Shown here piece by piece: positions 26,050-34,123 of a stretch of DNA of 64,000 bases. Origin of the DNA: Burkholderia anthina (GTDB taxonomy: Bacteria > Pseudomonadota > Gammaproteobacteria > Burkholderiales > Burkholderiaceae); NCBI RefSeq assembly GCF_001547525.1, contig NZ_CM003769.1:310001-374000 (forward strand). The letters run 5' to 3'. Numbering within the stretch: the stretch's first letter is position 1; every line of letters begins with the position of its first letter. A program made the position numbers and the translations under genes. A model generated the notes under the pieces. That model saw only the letters and a program-made list of their open reading frames with translations, made no database searches and had not been told where the DNA came from.

Positions 26050-26951
26050 ACACCATGACGAAACCTGACTACCCGACCGTCGCCCTCGTCGGTCCGGGCG
26101 CAATCGGAACGACCGTCGCCGCGGCCCTTCATGAAGCCGGCCGCACGCCGGTGATCTGCGGCCGCTCGGCGCACGCGCAACTGAAGTTGCGCTTCGACGG
26201 CGGCGAAATCGTCGTGCCCGGGCCCGTGCTGACCGATCCGCAAGCGATCAAGAACCGGTTCGATCTGGTGTTCGTTGCGGTCAAGTCGACGCAGATAGCG
26301 AGCGCGGCGCCCTGGGTCTCCGCGCTCTGCGACGCGAATACCGTCGTCTGCGTGCTGCAAAACGGCGTCGAGCAACAGGCCGCGTTCGCACCGTATGCGG
26401 CCGGCGCCGCGGTCGTGCCATCGGTCGTCTGGTTTCCCGCGCAACGCGAATCGGGCGAGTCGGTGTGGCTGCGCGGCAAGCCCCGGCTCACCCTGCCCGA
26501 TACGCCGGCCGGCAACGTGGTGGCCTCGGCGTTGCGCGGCACGCGCTGCTCGCCCGAGGTGGCGGACGATTTCATCTCGCTCGCGTGGCGAAAGCTTTTG
26601 CAGAACGCGGTGGCGGGGCTCATGGTGCTGACCGGTCGCCGCGCCGGCATGTTCTCGCGAAGCGACATCACCGAACTGTCGCTCGCCTACCTGCGGGAAT
26701 GTCTCGCGGTCGCGCGTGCGGAGGGCGCGAAGCTGGGCGATGAAGTGCCGCAGGAGATCATCGATGGATTCCACGGCTTTCCGCCCGATTTGGGAACGTC
26801 CATTCTGGCCGACCGGCAGGGCAACCGCCCGCTCGAATGGGACTGCCGCAATGGCGTCGTGCAGCGATACGGACGAGCGCACGGCATTCCGACGCCGATC
26901 AGCGATCTGGTCGTGCCGCTGCTCGCGGCCGCGAGCGACGGGCCGGGCTGA
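26046..26951 (+). CDS. Ketopantoate reductase-family oxidoreductase (PanE/ApbA-like)
   Basis: A 301-residue NADPH-dependent dehydrogenase. The Rossmann motif is VALVGPGAIGTTVAAALHEA, followed by FVAVKSTQIASAAPWVSALC. The C-terminal all-helical domain has AWRKLLQNAVAGLMVLTGRR, with the catalytic lysine and asparagine spacing of the family. SILADRQGNRPLEWDCRNGV near the end carries the substrate-binding glutamate. Such proteins reduce 2-dehydropantoate or similar 2-oxo acids, but this copy sits with a transporter and LysR regulator, so a catabolic role is more likely than pantothenate biosynthesis. ATG overlaps the transporter's stop codon. Confidence 0.88.
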   Translation: MNTMTKPDYPTVALVGPGAIGTTVAAALHEAGRTPVICGRSAHAQLKLRFDGGEIVVPGPVLTDPQAIKNRFDLVFVAVKSTQIASAAPWVSALCDANTVVCVLQNGVEQQAAFAPYAAGAAVVPSVVWFPAQRESGESVWLRGKPRLTLPDTPAGNVVASALRGTRCSPEVADDFISLAWRKLLQNAVAGLMVLTGRRAGMFSRSDITELSLAYLRECLAVARAEGAKLGDEVPQEIIDGFHGFPPDLGTSILADRQGNRPLEWDCRNGVVQRYGRAHGIPTPISDLVVPLLAAASDGPG

Positions 26952-27200
26952 TGCCGGACCGCCACAAATACCCTGCGCCAAAAGGCGGCACTAACGTCTG
27001 ACAAAAGATGCTTGCTGCCGCTCCGTACGAATCAATCGCCGTCGCCAGCCGCCCGGCGCGCGCCGATGCGACGTCAATTCCGGTAAAAATTGACCGGCCG
27101 AACAAAATGTTACCGTTCGTTTCAAAGATGTCCAGATAGTGAGTTGCCGTCCGGCTATTCTTCCGTCACCCACAATAACAATCCCATCTGGGGGTGACAT

Positions 27201-28358
27201 ATGAACACCATCATCAAGAGCGCCCTGTGCGCCGCCTTCGTGCCGTTCGTACTCGCTGGCTGCGGCGGCGGCGACGACGGCGGCGGCACGCAAACCGGTA
27301 CGCTGCACGTCGCGATGACGGACGCGCCTTCCTGCGGCTTCGACCATGTGTACGTCACCGTCTCGCAGGTCCGGGTCAACGCCAACGCGAATGCCTCCGA
27401 CAACGATGCCGGCTGGTCGACCGTTTCCCTCGCGACGCCGCAGAAGATCGACCTGCTGTCGCTGACCAACGGCGTGCTCGCCGATCTGGGCCAGACCGCG
27501 CTGCCCGCCGGCCAGTATCAGCAAGTCCGGCTGGTGCTCGCGCAGAATCAAGGCAACAACCTCGCGAACTCGGTCGTCCCGACCGGGGGCTCGGAACAGG
27601 CGCTCGCCACGCCGAGCGCGACGCAAAGCGGCTACAAGATCATCCAGCCGTTCACGGTCCAGCCCAACACGCTCGTCGATCTCGTGCTCGACTTCAATGC
27701 ATGCAAGTCGATCGTCCAGCGCGGCAACGGCTCGTATGCGCTGAAGCCGGTCGTCACCGCGATCCCGACCGTCGTGAGCGGCGCGATCTCCGGTTACGTC
27801 GCATCGGCCGAAGCCGGCTCGACCGTCTATGCCGAACAGGGCGGCAAGGTCGTTCGCGGCACGGTGGCCGACAGTTCCGGGAAGTTCGTGCTGTCGCCGC
27901 TGATCCAGAGCTCGACGCAGGGCAACTACGACGTCGTGATCGTGAAGAACAACTTCGCGTCGGGTATCGTCCGCTCGGTGCCGGTGGTGGTGAACACGAC
28001 CACGGCGGTGTCGGCGTCGAGCGCACCGATCACGCTGCCTGCGTCGACGATGAGCACCGTCAGCGGTACGGTCACGGCCAGCGCGAACGCCTTCGTGCGC
28101 GCGCTGCAGACGATCGATGCGAACGCGTACGAGATCACGTCGATCAACGCGAACATGGACACCGGCGCCTATTCGCTGTCCGTGCCCACTGGCGCGCCGA
28201 TCGTCGGCACCTACTCGGGGTCGCTGCCGGTCGCGCTGGCCGCGGCGCCGGCCGCCGCAGGCCAATACACGATCGAGGCCGACGCGGCATCGGGGGCGAC
28301 CCAATCGGCAAACGTCAACGCAACGACCAGTCAGTCCAACGTCAACTTCAGTTTCTGA
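27201..28358 (+). CDS. DUF4382 lipoprotein, probable outer-membrane or periplasmic
   Basis: 385 residues with a lipoprotein signal MNTIIKSALCAAFVPFVLAG-C; the acylated cysteine is residue 21, followed by a GGGDDGGGT linker. A DUF4382 domain (about 32-185) begins GTLHVAMTDAPSCGFDHVYV, and a second beta-rich region with serine/threonine-rich repeats (about 190-385) has the look of carboxypeptidase-regulatory-like sandwich domains. Its function is unknown; related proteins are thought to be surface or metal-linked. A GGGGTGAC site lies 8 bases before ATG. It ends before an intrinsic terminator at 28377-28398. Confidence 0.85.
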   Translation: MNTIIKSALCAAFVPFVLAGCGGGDDGGGTQTGTLHVAMTDAPSCGFDHVYVTVSQVRVNANANASDNDAGWSTVSLATPQKIDLLSLTNGVLADLGQTALPAGQYQQVRLVLAQNQGNNLANSVVPTGGSEQALATPSATQSGYKIIQPFTVQPNTLVDLVLDFNACKSIVQRGNGSYALKPVVTAIPTVVSGAISGYVASAEAGSTVYAEQGGKVVRGTVADSSGKFVLSPLIQSSTQGNYDVVIVKNNFASGIVRSVPVVVNTTTAVSASSAPITLPASTMSTVSGTVTASANAFVRALQTIDANAYEITSINANMDTGAYSLSVPTGAPIVGTYSGSLPVALAAAPAAAGQYTIEADAASGATQSANVNATTSQSNVNFSF

Positions 28359-28376
28359 CGCGCTGACGGCATCATC

Positions 28377-28398
28377 GAAAGGGCCGAACGGCCCTTTC
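28377..28398 (+). terminator. Intrinsic hairpin after the DUF4382 gene
   Basis: AAAGGGCCG and CGGCCCTTTC form a near-perfect 9-10 bp stem with an AA loop, 19 bases after the stop codon. The 3' arm ends in TTTC. It separates this gene from the small lipoprotein gene beyond it. Confidence 0.75.
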
Positions 28399-28417
28399 CT
28401 TCCAACGGGAGAACGAA

Positions 28418-28579
28418 GTGAAAAAAGGGATGATCGCGTTGCTCGCGGCGGCGAGCATGGTGGGCGCGCTCGGCGGGTGCGTCGCCTATGTTCCTGGCGC
28501 ACCGGTCGTGGTCGCGCCGCAAGGCGGGCCGGGGAATGGATTCTGTCCGCCGGGACAGGCCAAGAAAGGCAACTGTTGA
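28418..28579 (+). CDS. Small lipoprotein, 53 residues (GTG start)
   Basis: A GTG at 28418 with GGGAGA 7 bases upstream opens the frame MKKGMIALLAAASMVGALGG (first residue read from GTG), with the lipobox LGGC so that cysteine 21 is the acylated residue. The mature part is CVAYVPGAPVVVAPQGGPGN, then GFCPPGQAKKGNC, a proline/glycine-rich surface-type sequence with two further cysteines. It falls between two terminators, so it may be a single-gene transcript. No family is recognised beyond small Burkholderia lipoproteins. Confidence 0.75.
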   Translation: MKKGMIALLAAASMVGALGGCVAYVPGAPVVVAPQGGPGNGFCPPGQAKKGNC

Positions 28580-28582
28580 TGT

Positions 28583-28612
28583 AAAGCCTGCGGCAGCCGC
28601 GGGCTTTTTTTC
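28583..28612 (+). terminator. Intrinsic terminator after the small lipoprotein gene
   Basis: AAAGCCTGCGG and CCGCGGGCTTT pair (one wobble pair) around CAG and are followed by a run of eight T. Four bases past the stop codon. Likely a strong terminator. Confidence 0.9.
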
Positions 28613-28677
28613 ATCCATCGCGCGAGCGAGCCGGCGCCCATGCCCGACGGCTCGGCGAATCCCGGTTCCCCGCCGCG

Positions 28678-29139
28678 TCACTCCGCCATCTTCGGCGGCC
28701 ACGCATGGCCTTCGGCCTGACAATGCCTGCACCACGCATACAGCGCGTCGTACATGACGAGACCGTGTTCCAGCATGGCGTGATCGTCGGGAAACATGTC
28801 CGACAGTCCGAGCGAAATCGCATGAAGCCCGCTCGACTGCGGCGTCAGGTCGAGCCGCGACGTATCCGCGCCGCGGATGATGCGGGCCATGTGCTGCAAC
28901 GCCTGATCGTCGGCCAGACCGTACTTGTCGAGAAACGCGTCGAAGCTGCATTGCTCGCCGACGTGCGTCAATTCCACGCCGGGAATGTCGTACGGGATCG
29001 CGCCGGTCTCGCCGGCGATGCGCAGCACGTCACCCGGCGCAACATAGAGAAATTCGGGCGTCTCGTCGATAAAACGGGCAATGAGCCAGGGACACGCTAT
29101 CCGGTCGATTTTCGGACGTTGGCGAGTAATCCATTGCAT
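28678..29139 (-). CDS. Chromate resistance protein, ChrB C-terminal-domain type, stand-alone
   Basis: A 153-residue protein from MQWITRQRPKIDRIACPWLI (start at 29139, GGAGG 6 bases upstream; a longer frame runs into chrA). It is one ChrB C-terminal domain: the R/K-x-D-R-I/V-A-x-x-W-L-I motif, FIDETPEFLYV, THVGEQCSFDAFLDKYGLAD and the later HHAMLEHG-like helix (DDHAMLEHGLVMYDAL). ChrB2-like domains help chromate resistance and are thought to sense or reduce chromate. The same domain ends the ChrB gene upstream, so the operon carries two versions. It begins 14 bases after chrA. Confidence 0.85.
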   Translation of the reverse strand: MQWITRQRPKIDRIACPWLIARFIDETPEFLYVAPGDVLRIAGETGAIPYDIPGVELTHVGEQCSFDAFLDKYGLADDQALQHMARIIRGADTSRLDLTPQSSGLHAISLGLSDMFPDDHAMLEHGLVMYDALYAWCRHCQAEGHAWPPKMAE

Positions 29140-29153
29140 GGCGGCCTCCACGG

Positions 29154-30326
29154 TCAGTGATGCAACAGCGGATACACGATCAGGCCCATCACGGCGGCTC
29201 CGCCGACGACCATCGGCTCCGACAGCTTCTTGAACCTGACCAGCAGCACGATCGTCGCGAGCGCCACCAACGCGGTCGGCACGTCGACGATCGAGCGTCG
29301 GGCCAGCACGATCACCGACCCCGTGATCGCGCCGACGGCCGCGGCCGTCACGCCGTCGACGAACGCCAGGATCGCCGGCAGCCTGCCGTATTTCTTGAAG
29401 TACGGCGCCGGCAACACCGTGAACAGATAGCACGGCAGGAACGTGCCGGCCGCCGCCACGCACGCGCCGGGCAACCCCGCCACCAGATAGCCGATGAAGC
29501 CGACCGTGATGACGACCGGGCCCGGCGTGATCATCGCGACCGCCACGGCGTCGACGAACTGCTTCTCGCTGAGCCAATGGTGCTCGGTGACCACGCCCCC
29601 ATAAAGGAACGGCACGATCGCGAGCCCCGAGCCGAACACGAACGCGCCGGCCTTCGCGAAGAAGGCGGCCAGTTGCACAAGCTGCGGCCAGTCGACGATA
29701 CCGAGCCATGCACCGGTGGCGGAAACGGGCCACGCCACGACCGCATCGACGCGCCGCTGGCGTAACCACCGGGGCGGCGCACGCGTGAGCCAGACGAGCA
29801 CGCCCGCCGCGAGAAACAGCCACGCCACTTCCGATTCGGTGATCACCGTCACGGCCACCAGCGCGAGATAGATCGCCCACAGCAGCGTGTCGCGGCCGAT
29901 GCTTTTCGTGGTCAGCTTGCGCGCGCTGATCGCGATGATGCCGATCACCGCCGCGCCGACGCCGTAGAACACCGACTGCATCCACGTCAGGCCGCCGAAT
30001 CGCGTGTACGCGTAGCCGAGCAGCACCACCATCAGAAACGACGGCAGCACGAACGCGATCCCGACCATCGTGGCGCCGACGATACGGTAATGCACGTAGC
30101 CGAGATAGATCGCCAGTTGCGCGGCGAGCGGGCCGGGGGCGAGTTGCGCGAGCGCCAGGCCTTCCTTGTAGTCCGAGTCCGCGATCCATCGGCGCGTATC
30201 CACGAGGTCCCGATGCATGTAGCCCGCGAGCGCGACCGGCCCGCCGAACCCCGTCGCGCCGAGCCGCGCGAAGTACCCGATCAGTTGCCACAGCGTATAG
30301 GCCGGGCGGTCGCGATGTGTATTCAT
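29154..30326 (-). CDS. chrA: Chromate transporter ChrA
   Basis: A 390-residue CHR-superfamily chromate efflux protein with two homologous halves of about six helices each. Half 1 starts LWQLIGYFARLGATGFGGPV with PGPLAAQLAIYLGYVHYRIV, and half 2 repeats with FFAKAGAFVFGSGLAIVPFL and AMITPGPVVITVGFIGYLVA. The paired GGP and PGP motifs are hallmarks of ChrA. It uses the proton-motive force to expel chromate. It lies 19 bases after chrB and 14 before the ChrB-C-domain gene, in a three-gene minus-strand operon expected to be chromate-inducible through ChrB. Confidence 0.93.
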   Translation of the reverse strand: MNTHRDRPAYTLWQLIGYFARLGATGFGGPVALAGYMHRDLVDTRRWIADSDYKEGLALAQLAPGPLAAQLAIYLGYVHYRIVGATMVGIAFVLPSFLMVVLLGYAYTRFGGLTWMQSVFYGVGAAVIGIIAISARKLTTKSIGRDTLLWAIYLALVAVTVITESEVAWLFLAAGVLVWLTRAPPRWLRQRRVDAVVAWPVSATGAWLGIVDWPQLVQLAAFFAKAGAFVFGSGLAIVPFLYGGVVTEHHWLSEKQFVDAVAVAMITPGPVVITVGFIGYLVAGLPGACVAAAGTFLPCYLFTVLPAPYFKKYGRLPAILAFVDGVTAAAVGAITGSVIVLARRSIVDVPTALVALATIVLLVRFKKLSEPMVVGGAAVMGLIVYPLLHH

Positions 30327-30345
30327 GTTGGCGCGAGCAGCATGG

Positions 30346-31308
30346 TCAGGGTTGGCGGTTGCCGCGGAAATGCACGTACAACGAATCGAGTACGGTGCCG
30401 ATCTCCGTCAGCAATGCGTCATCGTCGGCGACGCGCTTTCGGGCGCCGGCGAGAATGGCCTCGAATCCGCCGGCTTCCGGCACGGTGGCGCCGCCCACAT
30501 CCAGCGCATGCACCATGGCGCCCAGCCGGGCGAGTCCGTCGTGGTCGCCCAGCCCGAAGCTGGCGACCAGCACCTCGAACGACACGCGATCGCCCACATG
30601 CGTGAACGGCGCGCCGTCGAAGTCGAAGCCGAGCGCGTCGGCCGGGCAATCGGCGAGATTGTCCAGCCACACGAAGCGTGCATGCGGATCGATGAAACGC
30701 TGAATCAGCCACGCGCTGGCGACGCGATCGACCCACAGGTGACGGCGCGTCGCCCACAGCCTGCCCTGATACTGCGCACGGTCGCGACGCGGAATGCCGC
30801 GCTGCGCGGCATGCGGCTCGCCGGGCGAGCGCAACGCTTCGACCGCGGCGGTGAAATCCCGCCATTGCGCCTGCGCGCGCTGCGAAGTTTCGCCGGGAAA
30901 GAAATCGATGCTTCGAATCGCCTCGTACGTGCGAGCATGGCGGCGTTGCAGGCGGTTGAGCTCGGCGACCGCCAGATCGGGCAGCGTGCTGCGGGCCGCC
31001 GAAAGCTCGGCGAGCCAGCCTGCGTAATCGCCCGCGCGATCGAACAGCGACTGGTACGCGTCTTCGTCGGCAGGATCGTCCGCCCGGACATCCAGCAACC
31101 ACGCCTGCCCTTCGCCGTTGCGCGCCTCGTCGGCGAGCTCACGCAACTGCGCCGCCTGCTCGGCATGCGCAGGCAACAGATAGGCGCCGTCCCGCAGTGC
31201 ACCACAGCCGAGCGCCTTGACGGTACGCCAGATGCGCATGCGGGCAGTCGCGCCGGAGGTCGGCAGACTGACGATCAACAGGAGCCAGGAAGTCGGGACG
31301 GCATTCAT
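30346..31308 (-). CDS. chrB: Chromate resistance regulator ChrB
   Basis: 320 residues, the usual size of ChrB. The N-terminal half (MNAVPTSWLLLIVSLPTSGA, RMRIWRTVKALGCGALRDGA, about 1-150) is the ChrB regulatory/DNA-binding domain. The C-terminal half (about 175-310) is the ChrB C-terminal domain with RRHLWVDRVASAWLIQRFID, FTHVGDRVSFEVLVASFGLG and the metal-like DHDGLARLGAMVHALD. ChrB senses chromate or its reduced form and derepresses the operon. The start at 31308 lacks an obvious Shine-Dalgarno sequence. First gene of the operon, divergent from a small plus-strand gene across 340 bases with no recognisable motif. Confidence 0.9.
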   Translation of the reverse strand: MNAVPTSWLLLIVSLPTSGATARMRIWRTVKALGCGALRDGAYLLPAHAEQAAQLRELADEARNGEGQAWLLDVRADDPADEDAYQSLFDRAGDYAGWLAELSAARSTLPDLAVAELNRLQRRHARTYEAIRSIDFFPGETSQRAQAQWRDFTAAVEALRSPGEPHAAQRGIPRRDRAQYQGRLWATRRHLWVDRVASAWLIQRFIDPHARFVWLDNLADCPADALGFDFDGAPFTHVGDRVSFEVLVASFGLGDHDGLARLGAMVHALDVGGATVPEAGGFEAILAGARKRVADDDALLTEIGTVLDSLYVHFRGNRQP

Positions 31309-31649
31309 GACGGCAGCATAAGTGGCCGTCACGAACACTGCAATTCGGTAGATATCGCTACACCATTTCGACGGCAGGCAGCCATGCTCGACGCGTGGAA
31401 CAGGAAGGCAAAAACAACGACCGTCAAACGCGCCCGGGCCGCCTCGTCGCCAGCCGCGCAACCCGATGCGGGCCCGATATGCGGTCGACGCCGCGGCACA
31501 TCGTGACGATATCCTGCGAATCGGGCGGTTCTGCGCATAAACTGAAAGCACGCCACGGCAGGCTGCCGTCGAGCGATCGAACGCTTTTCCCCGACACCGC
31601 GCAGACTGCAACTGAACGGCAAACGCAGGCCCGCACATGAAACCGCCCC
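31309..31649. other. Divergent spacer between chrB and a small gene
   Basis: About 340 bases without a supported frame. It should carry the chromate-responsive operator of chrB and the promoter of the plus-strand gene. I see no clear palindrome in it. Confidence 0.6.
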
Positions 31650-31934
31650 ATGAAAATTGATCCCAGCGTCATTCCTCACTATCTCGTCCTGCGTGCGGGC
31701 TGCCCCCCTTATGTGCTGAATTCGGATCGTCAGGTGCTCCGCCGCCAGGCGAGTCGGCTCTTGCTGGCATTCGCGCGAACGCGTGGAGCGATCGCACATG
31801 TCGACGGCATCGCCTGGAACGTCTTCTCCGACAGCGAGGGGCTCACGATAGTCGAGCGTCGCGAGACCGGATTCTTCTCGTTGGTCGCGGGAAACGAGAC
31901 CGAACGTCAGTTGCATTTGCTGACGACCCTCTGA
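31650..31934 (+). CDS. Hypothetical protein, 94 residues
   Basis: The frame starts MKIDPSVIPHYLVLRAGCPP and has RQVLRRQASRLLLAFARTRG and VDGIAWNVFSDSEGLTIVER. It is small, basic in the middle and soluble. No family is recognised. Composition is protein-like. It begins the run of small plus-strand genes that continues to 34465. Confidence 0.55.
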   Translation: MKIDPSVIPHYLVLRAGCPPYVLNSDRQVLRRQASRLLLAFARTRGAIAHVDGIAWNVFSDSEGLTIVERRETGFFSLVAGNETERQLHLLTTL

Positions 31935-32032
31935 CGTCGTCGCCGGGACGGCGTATCGCACGGGCGACAGGCATGCCGGCAAGGGACCGATCGGGACCCA
32001 GGCGTCACGCGTTCCGCCCCTGCCGATAGCGC

Positions 32033-32061
32033 TTGACACGCTTCGTGCCGACGCGTACTGT
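32033..32061 (+). promoter_or_regulatory. Sigma-70 promoter of the cold-shock gene
   Basis: TTGACA (32033-32038), a perfect -35 box, and TACTGT (32056-32061) are 17 bases apart. The leader to the cspA-type start would be about 130 bases, typical of cold-shock mRNAs whose leaders change fold with temperature. Confidence 0.75.
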
Positions 32062-32201
32062 CGGCCGCGGAAGTATTCAAGAAGCGCGATTGCTGCTCAT
32101 CATCGACCGCAGCCTGCGGTATTCGTTGTCCTCTCCCTCCTTGATTCCTTTTCCTCGTCCATACGAGGCATATGCGCTCGTTCATTTTCAGGAGATCCAA
32201 C

Positions 32202-32405
32202 ATGGATACCGGTACCGTCAAGTGGTTCAACGACAGCAAGGGCTTCGGCTTCATCACCCCCGACAACGGCAGCGACGATCTGTTCGCCCACTTCTCGGAG
32301 ATCCGCGGCGATGGCTTCAAGACCCTCGCGGAAGGCCAGAAGGTCAGCTTCGAAACGAAGACGGGCCCCAAAGGGCTGCAGGCGTCGAACATCACCCCGC
32401 TGTAA
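32202..32405 (+). CDS. cspA: Cold-shock protein, CspA family
   Basis: 67 residues from the ATG at 32202, with AGGAG 5 bases upstream. The OB fold carries RNP1 KGFGFITP and RNP2 DLFAHF, the aromatic nucleic-acid-binding residues of CspA. It is an RNA chaperone that keeps mRNA single-stranded at low temperature. A frame that starts at 32172 adds 10 residues before the conserved [11 protein letters not shown] and is rejected. Promoter at 32033 and a hairpin at 32432 bound a single-gene transcript. Confidence 0.95.
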   Translation: MDTGTVKWFNDSKGFGFITPDNGSDDLFAHFSEIRGDGFKTLAEGQKVSFETKTGPKGLQASNITPL

Positions 32406-32431
32406 TCGCTGAACCGTCAGCCCCTGTTCGC

Positions 32432-32455
32432 GAAGCGGCACATCGCTGCCGCTTC
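32432..32455 (+). terminator. Hairpin downstream of cspA
   Basis: GAAGCGGCA and TGCCGCTTC form a perfect 9-bp stem with a CATCGC loop, 27 bases after the stop. There is no T-run, so it may be a stabilising or Rho-type end. Confidence 0.45.
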
Positions 32456-32647
32456 ACGTGCCGCGCCCTCCGTCGCAGTCAACGCGACTCGACGCAGGCA
32501 CGGTCATCCGCTTCGCATCCGGCCGTCGGCCCGTGCGTATGCCGACACCCGACCCTCACTCGCCGCGCCGCACGGCCGACCGCGCGCGAGAGAGCGGCGC
32601 ACGTCATGCTTACCGAACCGCGCAAGCGGTGCAGCAGGAGAACCCGC

Positions 32648-32803
32648 ATGACCCGAAACCAGCCTCGCCGCAACAAGGCGCCTCCGCGTGCCAGCCAGGC
32701 CATCACTTTGCCGAAGCTGGGCACCGCATTGAACTGGGTGCCGCCCAAACCGCCTGCGGTCACGAAATCGCCCGCGAAGAAACGCCCGCCTGCTCCACAA
32801 TAA
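32648..32803 (+). CDS. Small basic proline-rich protein, 51 residues
   Basis: ATG at 32648 has AGGAGAA 5 bases upstream, a strong site. The product MTRNQPRRNKAPPRASQAIT followed by LPKLGTALNWVPPKPPAVTK and SPAKKRPPAPQ is very basic, with proline runs and no hydrophobic core. It looks intrinsically disordered and could bind RNA or the ribosome. No family recognised. The frame extends upstream to 32033 only as non-coding arginine-rich sequence. Confidence 0.65.
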   Translation: MTRNQPRRNKAPPRASQAITLPKLGTALNWVPPKPPAVTKSPAKKRPPAPQ

Positions 32804-33072
32804 CCCGCCTGAAACCGGGCGACGTCCTCGACGAAGTGCGTGCGCCAACCCGGAATAAATTGGACGTTCGACGAAGGATGCGCGTATGATGGGCTCATCC
32901 GAACGATCGGCCGCCCTCCGACGTTCGCCCCTCCACCCGCCCGCTTGCTGCATCGCCCCTCCTTCGCGCTGCAACGTTGTCCCCTTCACCCACCGGCCCG
33001 CCCTGCAATGGGAATACTGGCCGAACGTGTTCGCCCATGCGACTCGCCGTGGCCGAACGCCAGGAGTTCGTC

Positions 33073-33357
33073 ATGAGCATGCACGTCTATCGTGGTTTCG
33101 AGATTTATCCGCTGATTTACCCTCACGTGGCGGCGCCGCATGGCTGCCCGCACAACTACGACGCCGGGTTCGACGCGGCCGTCAAGATTTGCCTGCGCGG
33201 CACCACCGATACGCTGACGCAGAGCCAGACCTTCCGATTGCACGACATCTCTCCATTCGACAACGCCGGCGACGCGCGTCGTGCGTCGGTGCGCTTTGCC
33301 GAGAACATCATCGACGACAATCGGGACAAACAGGGCTTCTTTTCCAGCGCGCGCTGA
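33073..33357 (+). CDS. Hypothetical protein, 94 residues
   Basis: The start at 33073 has CAGGAG 7 bases upstream. The frame MSMHVYRGFEIYPLIYPHVA continues with GFDAAVKICLRGTTDTLTQS and RRASVRFAENIIDDNRDKQG. The short beta-rich N-terminus and helical C-terminus look like a small single-domain protein. I do not recognise the family. It is followed by another small gene 48 bases on, in the same direction. Confidence 0.65.
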   Translation: MSMHVYRGFEIYPLIYPHVAAPHGCPHNYDAGFDAAVKICLRGTTDTLTQSQTFRLHDISPFDNAGDARRASVRFAENIIDDNRDKQGFFSSAR

Positions 33358-33405
33358 CGCGCGCTCGTCGGCACAACGCAATTTTTCGGTATTTTGGAGG
33401 ACGAA

Positions 33406-33615
33406 ATGATCATCGACGAACTGCTCGGCTTGATCGAACGGCATGAAGTCACCCGGATCGACACCGTCGTTCCCGCCAGAATCGCCGATTCAGCGATGTG
33501 CCACCAACCCGAGCTGCACATGTTCATGGCGGTACGTGCGCTCTCGATCGGAGCAGGATATTCGGAATTCGAATCCGACGAGATAGCCAGCGCCGTCATG
33601 ACGCGGCTCGGCTAG
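33406..33615 (+). CDS. Hypothetical protein, 69 residues
   Basis: ATG at 33406 has a perfect GGAGG 5 bases upstream. The frame MIIDELLGLIERHEVTRIDT continues with PELHMFMAVRALSIGAGYSE and FESDEIASAVMTRLG. It is acidic and helical. Family not recognised. The longer frame from 33394 includes the Shine-Dalgarno region and is not used. Confidence 0.65.
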   Translation: MIIDELLGLIERHEVTRIDTVVPARIADSAMCHQPELHMFMAVRALSIGAGYSEFESDEIASAVMTRLG

Positions 33616-33648
33616 CTTTCCGTTCCAGCCTTTCCCGACAGGATCTAC

Positions 33649-33861
33649 ATGACGACAATTACGCTGAAGCTCAACGAACCGATCGATGTCGCGCTGCGGC
33701 GATTCCGGCGCGGCATCGAGAAAACCGGGCTGATTCGCGAATTGCGCGCCCGCACCGGCTACGAGAAGCCCACGACGGAGCGCAAGCGCAAGAAGGCCAG
33801 CGCCGTTGCCAGGCAGCGCCTGCGGGCCAAGCGCATGTTGCCGCCCCGAAAAATGTACTAG
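33649..33861 (+). CDS. rpsU: 30S ribosomal protein S21 (bS21) paralogue
   Basis: 70 residues starting [20 protein letters not shown]. The family core is seen in [20 protein letters not shown] and [10 protein letters not shown]-like [20 protein letters not shown], ending in a basic tail with [15 protein letters not shown]21 binds the 30S subunit near the anti-Shine-Dalgarno sequence and shapes initiation. Burkholderia genomes carry more than one copy (recalled, not checked here). This copy sits with a cold-shock gene and other tiny genes, not with primase and sigma-70 as in the housekeeping locus, so it may be a conditional version. Confidence 0.92.
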   Translation: MTTITLKLNEPIDVALRRFRRGIEKTGLIRELRARTGYEKPTTERKRKKASAVARQRLRAKRMLPPRKMY

Positions 33862-33870
33862 GAGGGCATC

Positions 33871-34077
33871 GTGCACAACATGCCGGCCGAGGCGCCTCCG
33901 TTCTTCCCGCTGACGAAATGCGAAGTCGACTTCGATCAGCAGAACGACATGGTGACACTGCTGCCGAGCTTCTACGCATTCGGGTGCGAGTACACCAGCC
34001 GCGGGCTTCTGATCGGGCGAAGCGATGCGTTCAAGCTGATTGCCGCGATCGAGAAGGCGCTCAGCGTCCAGCAGTAA
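33871..34077 (+). CDS. Hypothetical protein, 68 residues (GTG start)
   Basis: The GTG at 33871 has AGGAGGG 4 bases upstream, 9 bases after the S21 stop, so it is translated with rpsU. The product (MHNMPAEAPPFFPLTKCEVD, then FYAFGCEYTSRGLLIGRSDA) is a small compact domain with two cysteines. Family not recognised. The tight spacing suggests a function linked to the S21 paralogue. Confidence 0.7.
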   Translation: MHNMPAEAPPFFPLTKCEVDFDQQNDMVTLLPSFYAFGCEYTSRGLLIGRSDAFKLIAAIEKALSVQQ

Positions 34078-34123
34078 TCCGACACCGGCGCACTCGCAAG
34101 CACCGACAACCCCAAAAAGGACC

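Noticed and set aside
32033-32803. 256-codon frame covering cspA and the 51-residue gene
   Set aside because: It is out of frame with cspA, which is certain; only its last 51 codons with their own AGGAGAA site are kept.
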